DNA of 6,691 nt from Bacteroidota bacterium (GTDB taxonomy: Bacteria; Bacteroidota; Bacteroidia; Bacteroidales; Lentimicrobiaceae), in NCBI GenBank assembly GCA_023428585.1, contig JAEYXG010000238.1, forward strand, positions 1 to 6,691, given 5' to 3'. Below are positions 1-5,562 of this stretch, piece after piece. Under the pieces are notes generated by a model. That model ran no database searches. It saw only the letters and a list, made by a program, of their open reading frames with translations, and had not been told where the DNA came from. The translations under genes were made by a program, and so were the position numbers. The stretch's first letter is position 1; each line of letters opens with the position of its first letter.

Positions 1-1820
1 ACACACCACCATTCCTGAATATATATAGTGATGATCCCAATCAGGTTGGATGGTTTGATCCCAATCCTTTTCAACCATCATGGGAGAATCCGGTAGCCTA
101 TATGGAAGGCCCCGATCAGAAGAACATTGACCGTCAGGTGGCGGGTAACATGGGTGCAGAGATAAGGATAATAGAAGGATTGTACTACAGGCCAAGATTT
201 GGTGTGGAGATAAACACACATGTGTGGGATTATTACCTGGATCCAATCAGAACAGTATATGGCAGACAGCAACATGGAATTGGCCGGGCCGACAGATCAT
301 TGTCGAGCAGGTGGGTATTGGATAATACCATAGATTATGTCCGTTCTTTCGGCGAACATAATTTTACCATAATGGGAGGTACAAGTGCTGAAAGGTTCAG
401 AAGCGATGGTTCATATATGGAAGGTACTGACTATAATGCTGATTATGGTGTACAGACCATTAATGCTGCAAACGTAATAGGAACAGCAAGTACTGATATT
501 CAGGAATGGTCAATGGCTTCCTTCATGGGCCGTATAACCTATAACTATGCCGGTAAATACTATTTCCTGGCAAACTATAGAAGGGATGGTACATCAAAAT
601 TATCAAATCCATGGGGTAATATGCCTTCAGCTTCCGTAGCATGGCGAATTTCCTCCGAGAAATTCATGGAAAACATCAATTTTATTGATGATTTGAAACT
701 ACGGGCCGGCTGGGGTATTGTCGGAAATGTAGAGGGTATTAATAATTACTCCAATATAGGTGGCGTTACGTTCAATAGAAGGCCGCCGACAAATCCTGCT
801 TCAGGTCCCTCAATCAGCAATACCTCATATGGTAATCCTGATCTTAAATGGGAAACCACTGAACAGTTGAATCTTGGAATTGACCTGACAACATTCAGCG
901 GAAGGTTGGTTTTAGCCCTTGATATCTATAAGAAGAATACACACGATGTTATTCTTCCTGTTAAGTTAACTTCCTCCTTGCCAATAAACACGATCAATAC
1001 CAATGCCGGTGAAATTGAGAACAGAGGATTGGAATTCAGCATAAATTCCATTAACACTGTTAAAACCCTTAAATGGAACACTGATCTTAATATGTCATTC
1101 AATAAAAATGAGGTGCTCTCCCTTGATTATACCAAGGTCTACTCCTTTGGTCATGTCTACAGCAATAACGAGTATGGCGTAATTCTGAGGGAAGGGGTTG
1201 GTTTGGGTACTTTCTATGGTTATATATCAGAAGGAGTGGATCCTGAAACCGGCGATATCATCTATAAGGACAATAACGAAAATGGAATACTTGATCCGGG
1301 TGATCGTACCATAATTGGCTCAGGTATGCCCGACTTCTATTTTGGAGTTACCAACTCATTCAATTACAAGAAATTTGATTTCAGTTTCTTCTTCCAGGGT
1401 AGTTATGGCAATGACGTGTTCAACTCAACCAGGATTGACCTGGAAGGTATGTTCGACAGCAAGAACCAGTCGATAGATGTTCTGAGAAGGTGGACACCTA
1501 CCAATACCATTACAGATATTCCAAGGGCCATAGGTAACGGGAATACCAGTAATGTGAGGAATTCATCCAGATTTGTTGAGGACGGTTCCTATTTGAGGTT
1601 GAAATCAATTACCCTTTCATATAGGCTACTTGAAAACCATAAAGTGTTCAAGCTCCTCTCACTCTATGTAACAGGCCAGAATCTTCTAACATTCACAAAT
1701 TACAGTGGATTTGATCCTGAGGTTAGTCAGTACGGCAATAATGCAATTGAGACGGGATTTGATTATGGAACCTATCCACAATCAAGGACGATAATAGTTG
1801 GTTTAAATGTACAATTCTAA
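1..1820 (+). CDS. SusC/RagA-type TonB-dependent outer-membrane transporter, C-terminal part (5' end outside window)
   Basis: This is the C-terminal part of a SusC-like TonB-dependent receptor, the outer-membrane beta-barrel that imports oligosaccharides captured by SusD. The frame is already open at position 3 (codons TPPFLNIYSDD...), so the ATG at 102 is internal. About 605 residues are visible; family members usually run about 1000-1100, so the signal peptide, carboxypeptidase-regulatory-like domain and plug lie upstream. What is visible is barrel: alternating strands rich in aromatic residues, the family-typical stretch ANYRRDGTSKL (near 568-603) followed by PSASVAWRISSEKFM, and the late segment LRLKSITLSYRL...LYVTGQNLLTFTNYSGFDPE. 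A DNNENGILDPGD loop (1269-1304) resembles the acidic, Ca-binding-like loop common in SusC proteins. The chain ends in NVQF with a terminal aromatic residue, as expected of BAM-assembled barrels. The stop is TAA, and susD follows within 13 bp, so the two are co-transcribed. The class is clear; the imported glycan cannot be read from the sequence. Confidence 0.95.
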   Translation, partial: TPPFLNIYSDDPNQVGWFDPNPFQPSWENPVAYMEGPDQKNIDRQVAGNMGAEIRIIEGLYYRPRFGVEINTHVWDYYLDPIRTVYGRQQHGIGRADRSLSSRWVLDNTIDYVRSFGEHNFTIMGGTSAERFRSDGSYMEGTDYNADYGVQTINAANVIGTASTDIQEWSMASFMGRITYNYAGKYYFLANYRRDGTSKLSNPWGNMPSASVAWRISSEKFMENINFIDDLKLRAGWGIVGNVEGINNYSNIGGVTFNRRPPTNPASGPSISNTSYGNPDLKWETTEQLNLGIDLTTFSGRLVLALDIYKKNTHDVILPVKLTSSLPINTINTNAGEIENRGLEFSINSINTVKTLKWNTDLNMSFNKNEVLSLDYTKVYSFGHVYSNNEYGVILREGVGLGTFYGYISEGVDPETGDIIYKDNNENGILDPGDRTIIGSGMPDFYFGVTNSFNYKKFDFSFFFQGSYGNDVFNSTRIDLEGMFDSKNQSIDVLRRWTPTNTITDIPRAIGNGNTSNVRNSSRFVEDGSYLRLKSITLSYRLLENHKVFKLLSLYVTGQNLLTFTNYSGFDPEVSQYGNNAIETGFDYGTYPQSRTIIVGLNVQF

Positions 1821-1833
1821 AAAGCTGAAGAAG

Positions 1834-3303
1834 ATGAAACGATATATTAAAATCCTATTAATAGCATTGTGGCTGGTGCCATTTTATGCTTGTGAAGACT
1901 TTTTGGATATTGATCCACAATCACAACCGGTTGTCGTTGACAAAGGAGATGTGAATGATACGGTAATATATGAAACGGCAGCTCAGTTTGAAGCAGCATT
2001 GGGTGGAGTATACAGTGATTTCAGGAATGAATACTGGGAGTTGGATTACTTTGTAAATGCAGATGCCCAATCAGACGATGCCTATGCAGGTGCAGATAAC
2101 CCGGCAAACTTTCAAATTGATGAAATGCGTATTGATGCTACCAATTCAAATGTCAGTCGTGACTGGGCTTACCTTTATGGTACCATTGGTCGGGCAAATA
2201 TAATCATCAATAATGTATTTGAAATCAATGAACCGGGTTTCACTGAACAGCGGAAAGCGGAGATTAAGGGTGAAGCATCCTTTATAAGAGCATTTCATTA
2301 TTTCCAACTCGTTCAGCTGTGGGGTGATGTGCCGTTACAGTTGAAAGAGGTAACTACCGTTAGTGCTGAATTACTGCCGATAATTTATTATCAGATGTTT
2401 CCGGCGAGATCAACGCAAGAGGAGGTATATAACCTTATAGTAAAGGATTTGGAGTATGCCTTGAATAATGTTCCTACAACAGCCGTAGACAAGGGATATG
2501 TTACCAAGGGAGTAGTAAATGCAATGTTGGCTAAGGTTTATGCAACCAAAGTTCCACATGATTATGACAAGGTAATCCAATATTGTGATGCGGTGATCAA
2601 TGGCCCCTATAGCCTTGTGCCGGAATACGATATGCTGTGGAACAATGAAAACGAGAATTCATCGGAAGCAATCTTTGAGATCAACTATGAGGGTACTTCC
2701 TCATCAGGTAACTGGGGTGCAAGTATGTTCAGGGGAACCGATTGGAAAAAGTTCAACACCCCTTCACATGATCTGGTTGCAGCCTTTGATTCAGAAGGAG
2801 ATGTAATTAGAAAGAACTCAAGCATTGAATTCCAGGATGTTTCAGGAAAGTGGGGTGATCCTTACTGGCCACAGGAGCATTTCCCGTTTGGCAATAAATA
2901 CAGGAATATTTCCAGCCCCAGTCCTCAGAACTATATCTTCCTCCGGTTGGCAGACATAATTCTATTGAAAGCTGAGGCTCTAAATGAAAAGGGTGATGTT
3001 TCAGGGGCTAAGGATTTGGTAGATCAAATAAGATCACGTGTTGACTTGCCGGGTACACCTGCTTCAACCCAGGAGGCTATGCGTTTGGCTATTGAAAAAG
3101 AGAGACGGCTGGAGCTGGCTTTTGAGGGACACAGGTGGTTTGATCTGAAGAGAACCGGCAGGGCACTGGAAGTTATGAGCAATGTTAAAGGCCCTGATGG
3201 CGAATCACTTGGGTATCAGGTTAATGAAAATAAGCTTTTATGGCCAATACCACAATCAGAGCTCGATAATAACGGAAACCTTGAGCAGAATCCCGGGTAT
3301 TAA
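1834..3303 (+). CDS. SusD/RagB family surface glycan-binding lipoprotein
   Basis: SusD-like lipoprotein that sits as a lid over the SusC barrel and binds the glycan at the cell surface. From the ATG at 1834 it has 489 residues, normal for the family. It opens with MKRYIK, a hydrophobic stretch and a lipobox-like FYAC with the lipidated Cys at residue 20, followed by the classic EDFLDIDPQ. Further family motifs are RAFHYFQLVQLWGDVPL (about 152-168, TPR-like helix), FLRLADIILLKAEALNE (about 369-385), EKERRLELAFEGHRWFDL (about 422-439) and the C-terminal LLWPIPQSELDNNGNLEQNPGY hallmark. An in-frame ATG at 1807 would add nine residues (MYNSKKLKK) and overlap susC by 14 bp. I prefer 1834 because it gives a compact lipoprotein signal, and a purine-rich GAAGAAG lies directly in front of it, although Bacteroidota initiation does not depend on Shine-Dalgarno pairing. 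It is coupled to susC upstream and followed by a terminator hairpin. Ligand specificity is unknown. Confidence 0.95.
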   Translation: MKRYIKILLIALWLVPFYACEDFLDIDPQSQPVVVDKGDVNDTVIYETAAQFEAALGGVYSDFRNEYWELDYFVNADAQSDDAYAGADNPANFQIDEMRIDATNSNVSRDWAYLYGTIGRANIIINNVFEINEPGFTEQRKAEIKGEASFIRAFHYFQLVQLWGDVPLQLKEVTTVSAELLPIIYYQMFPARSTQEEVYNLIVKDLEYALNNVPTTAVDKGYVTKGVVNAMLAKVYATKVPHDYDKVIQYCDAVINGPYSLVPEYDMLWNNENENSSEAIFEINYEGTSSSGNWGASMFRGTDWKKFNTPSHDLVAAFDSEGDVIRKNSSIEFQDVSGKWGDPYWPQEHFPFGNKYRNISSPSPQNYIFLRLADIILLKAEALNEKGDVSGAKDLVDQIRSRVDLPGTPASTQEAMRLAIEKERRLELAFEGHRWFDLKRTGRALEVMSNVKGPDGESLGYQVNENKLLWPIPQSELDNNGNLEQNPGY

Positions 3304-3349
3304 GCCAAAGCGGAGATACACCAGATAGAGTAGATAGTTATTGAATAGA

Positions 3350-3404
3350 GGAAAGGTTATTTTCAGATAAATCTGTTTTTATAACCTTTCCCTATTTATT
3401 TTTG
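3350..3404 (+). terminator. Rho-independent terminator after susD
   Basis: A perfect 11-bp stem pairs GGAAAGGTTAT (3350-3360) with ATAACCTTTCC (3381-3391). Inside the loop a second short stem pairs CAGA (3364-3367) with TCTG (3372-3375) around TAAA, giving a two-tier hairpin. A T-rich tail with a run of five T at 3399-3403 follows after CCTATTTA. It lies 47 bp past the susD stop codon and should end the susC-susD transcript, or attenuate read-through into the GH30 gene. The T tract does not start directly at the stem base, so efficiency may be moderate. Confidence 0.75.
3372..3404 (+). promoter_or_regulatory. Candidate Bacteroidota sigma-ABfr promoter for the GH30 gene
   Basis: TATTTTTG at 3397-3404 fits the Bacteroidota -7 consensus TAnnTTTG exactly. 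Upstream, TCTG at 3372-3375 matches three of four bases of the -33 TTTG box, with a 21-bp spacer, close to the usual distance. Transcription would begin near 3411, giving a 5' leader of about 35 nt before the ATG at 3446. The -7 box sits inside the T-rich tail of the preceding terminator and the -33 box inside its hairpin, so the two signals overlap. T-rich tails can match this consensus by chance, hence the moderate confidence. Confidence 0.45.
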
Positions 3405-3445
3405 TTCTTTACAATGGAATATTAACATTCAGGAATCACTTAATA

Positions 3446-4939
3446 ATGAGCACAATGAAATTACTTCAAGCAACTGCGCAATTTGCGGCATCCCGATTAA
3501 TGTTCATTCTAATCCTTACACTAATAACATTTTCAGGATGTGAAGGTAAAGATAATACGCCTCCCGATGAGCCGCCGGTTCCTGAGGATACCGTTGTTGC
3601 TCAAGTATATCTGACAAGAGGGGATCAGATTAAGCTTTTCAGCAAGGAAGCCAATTTGTCAATCAAAGCTTCAGCTCCTACTTCATGGCCTATTGTAACA
3701 GTTGATACAGCTATTACCTATCAGACAATTGAAGGATATGGTGCCGCCTTGACAGGTTCATCTGCTTATTTGATGAATAGGAAGATGAGCAGTGGTGCAC
3801 GTGGTACTTTGCTGCGTGAATTGTTTGATCCTGCTACCGGAATTGGAATTTCATACCTCAGATTAACCATGGGGGCTTCCGACTTTTCACTCTCCAATTT
3901 CAGCTATAATGATATTCCTACCAATGAGACTGACTTTGATCTTCAGCATTTCTCCCTGAGCCAGGATACACTTGATGTAATTCCTGTTGCAAAAGAAATT
4001 GCTGAAGTTTATCCTGATATGACATTCATGGGATCTCCGTGGAGTCCACCGGCATGGATGAAGACCAGCAAGAGTATGGTTGGAGGAAGTCTTAGAACCG
4101 ACTGCTATGCTACTTATGCTGCGTATTTTGTAAAATACATACAGGGTATGAGCCTGAAGGGCATAAAAATAGATGCGATTACTCCACAAAATGAGCCATT
4201 ATATTCCACTGCAGCATATCCATGTTTGGATATGCCGGCATCAGCCCAACTCAGCTTTATAAAGGACCATTTAGGCCCTGCTTTCGTACAGGCAGGTCTG
4301 GATACCAAGATCATCCTTTATGATCACAATTGGGATCATCCTGAATATCCTATCACAATTCTTAATGATCCCGATGCCAAGCAATATATTGCAGGTTCCG
4401 CTTTTCATGCCTACGGGGGGCAGGTAAGTGCCATGACCACGGTACATAATGCACATCCGGATAAAGGTTTGTATTTTACTGAGATATCGGGAGGTGATTG
4501 GGCAACAGACTTTTCTGACAATTTAATATGGAATATGCAGAACATATTTATAGGTACTGCACGAAACTGGTCGAAGAATGCTCTTCTTTGGAATCTTGCT
4601 TTGGATGAGAATGATGGACCACAAAATAACGGTTGTGGTGATTGTAGAGGAGTTGTAACAATAAATTCAGGTTCGGGTGTTGTGACCAGAAACGTTGAAT
4701 ATTATGCGATTGCACATTTCGCTAAATTCATCAGGCCTGGAGCGGTTAGAATCAATACAAAACTGGCTTCAGGGCTTGGAAACTTTGATGCCGTGAGTTT
4801 TCAGAATACTGATGGCAGCAAAGTACTCGTTGCTTTGAACACAAACCTTGAAGCAAAGGTCTTTACCATCAAACAGGATAAGAAATACATGTATTACACG
4901 TTGCCTGCGCGATCAGTGGCAACAATTACATGGAAGTAA
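3446..4939 (+). CDS. Glycoside hydrolase family 30 lipoprotein (beta-glucosidase/beta-1,6-glucanase-like)
   Basis: Retaining GH30 glycosidase, 497 residues, probably cutting a beta-linked glucan for the adjacent SusCD transporter. A lipoprotein signal spans residues 1-32 (hydrophobic FILILTLI, then TFSGC, lipidated Cys32), followed by the charged EGKDN, compatible with surface export, and a Pro/acidic linker (about 38-48). The (beta/alpha)8 barrel covers roughly 95-405 and contains YQTIEGYGAALTGSSA (about 92-107), MGSPWSPPAWMKTS (about 195-208), acid/base Glu250 in ITPQNEPLYS and nucleophile Glu346 in GLYFTEISGGDW. WNLALDENDGPQNNGCGDCRG (about 382-402) follows, and a C-terminal beta-sandwich strand set (HFAKFIRPGAVRI, VLVALN, ARSVATITW) closes the fold. 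The GCxxCRGVVTI stretch recalls the GH30_3/GH30_1 branch, which includes beta-1,6-glucanases of Bacteroides PULs; the subfamily call is from memory. AGGA at 3431-3434, 11 nt before the ATG, favours this start over the ATG at 3455. The enzyme appears intact. Confidence 0.92.
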   Translation: MSTMKLLQATAQFAASRLMFILILTLITFSGCEGKDNTPPDEPPVPEDTVVAQVYLTRGDQIKLFSKEANLSIKASAPTSWPIVTVDTAITYQTIEGYGAALTGSSAYLMNRKMSSGARGTLLRELFDPATGIGISYLRLTMGASDFSLSNFSYNDIPTNETDFDLQHFSLSQDTLDVIPVAKEIAEVYPDMTFMGSPWSPPAWMKTSKSMVGGSLRTDCYATYAAYFVKYIQGMSLKGIKIDAITPQNEPLYSTAAYPCLDMPASAQLSFIKDHLGPAFVQAGLDTKIILYDHNWDHPEYPITILNDPDAKQYIAGSAFHAYGGQVSAMTTVHNAHPDKGLYFTEISGGDWATDFSDNLIWNMQNIFIGTARNWSKNALLWNLALDENDGPQNNGCGDCRGVVTINSGSGVVTRNVEYYAIAHFAKFIRPGAVRINTKLASGLGNFDAVSFQNTDGSKVLVALNTNLEAKVFTIKQDKKYMYYTLPARSVATITWK

Positions 4940-4942
4940 AGA

Positions 4943-4987
4943 ATAAAAAGAAAGAACCTGCAAATCTTGCAGGTTCTTTCTTTTTAT
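4943..4987. terminator. Bidirectional intrinsic terminator between the convergent GH30 and EF-G genes
   Basis: A perfect 21-bp inverted repeat (arms 4943-4963 and 4967-4987) surrounds a 3-nt loop ATC at 4964-4966. The core is GAACCTGCAA/TTGCAGGTTC. The outer part is A-rich on the left (AAAAAGAAA) and T-rich on the right (TTTCTTTTT), so each strand reads as a hairpin followed by a U-rich tract. It begins 3 bp after the GH30 stop and ends 26 bp before the EF-G stop on the opposite strand, so one element serves both transcripts. Confidence 0.9.
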
Positions 4988-5013
4988 AAAGCAGTAAGGA
5001 AAACAAATAAAAT

Positions 5014-5559
5014 CTATTCTTCTTCCTTCTCCTGTTCTTCGTAAGCTTTCAGCAGGGCAGTCTGAACATCTCCAGGAACCTGTGAATACTCTGCAAATTT
5101 GAGTGAGTATGCACCGCTACCACTGGTCAATGAACTGAGTGCAGTTGAATACCTGTTCATTTCTGCCAAAGGAACCTTAGCTTTTATTTTCTGGTAATTG
5201 CCTTCACTGTCCATGCCCATGATCACAGCACGGCGGCCTTGAAGGTCTGTCATAATGTCGCCCATTCGGTCAGCCGGAACAATAACTTCCACATCATAAA
5301 TAGGTTCAAGAATCTTAGGACCAGCATTCTTGAAAGCTTCTTTAAAGGCATTACGGCCGGCAAGTTTAAATGCCAATTCGTTTGAGTCAACCGGGTGCAT
5401 TTTACCATCGTAAACATTCACAACGATATCACGTGCATAAGAACCGGTAAGTGGGCCTTCTTCCATTTTTTCCATGATTCCCTTCAGGATTGCCGGCATA
5501 AAACGGGCATCAATGGAACCACCTACGATACAGTTATTGAATACAAGTTTACCACCCCA
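5014..5559 (-). pseudogene. EF-G2-like elongation factor G, C-terminal part (domains IV-V) beyond an in-frame stop
   Basis: This is the 3' portion of the EF-G gene whose 5' portion occupies 5560-6691, in the same reading frame. It begins right after the TGA at 5560-5562 with WGGKLVFNNCIVGGSIDARFMPA and has 181 codons. It holds the rest of domain IV (EEGPLTGSYARDI, YDGKMHPVDSNELAFKLAGRNAFKEAF; the His at 5395-5397 aligns with the domain IV tip His of canonical EF-G) and domain V (LEPIYDVEVIVPADRMGDIMTDLQGRRAVIMGM, then YSTALSSLTSGSGAYSLKFAEY), then an acidic tail EEQEKEEE. It has no start of its own with lipoprotein, leader or RBS character; the first ATG (5497-5499) is the conserved internal Met of RFMPAIL. 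Conservation right through the break argues for a very recent stop or a sequence error. If the stop is real, this part is not translated. Confidence 0.8.
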
Positions 5560-5562
5560 TCA
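5560..5562 (-). other. In-frame TGA interrupting the EF-G gene
   Basis: On the minus strand the codons read GAA GAG CAT CAA TTG TGA TGG GGT GGT AAA, that is EEHQL-stop-WGGK. Homologous EF-Gs read straight through here with one residue (often Pro or Glu) between Leu and the invariant WGGK. No frame change is needed to join the halves, so this is a single-codon interruption and not a frameshift. One base change from GGA, CGA, AGA, TCA, TTA, TGG, TGT or TGC would produce it. Confidence 0.9.

Noticed and set aside
102..104. ATG at 102 as the true start of a short outer-membrane protein
   Set aside because: The same frame is open to the left edge with SusC-like residues, no signal peptide follows the ATG, and SusC barrels are always preceded by a plug domain.
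2600..2806. A 68-codon open frame within susD in another frame
   Set aside because: It lies wholly within the conserved SusD coding sequence and its translation has no domain or signal-like features.
3887..4456. Minus-strand open frames of 60-100 codons inside the GH30 gene
   Set aside because: They lie opposite a fully conserved enzyme, have no recognisable motifs or start signals, and overlap each other in different frames.
4943..4987. Inverted repeat as an insertion-sequence or attachment-site end
   Set aside because: The arms touch around a 3-nt loop, the ends are A/T tracts, and it sits exactly between two convergent stops with no flanking direct repeat, all of which fit a terminator.
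5560..5562. TGA read as a recoded sense codon (TGA = Trp/Gly code, or selenocysteine)
   Set aside because: It is the only in-frame TGA in about 2000 codons, and Trp is written TGG throughout, so the code is standard. No EF-G selenoprotein is known to me, and I see no convincing SECIS-like hairpin directly after the codon.
5500..5562. A frameshift between the two EF-G pieces, or two separate genes
   Set aside because: Both pieces are in the same frame and join without loss of residues. The second has no plausible start other than the conserved internal Met of RFMPAIL.
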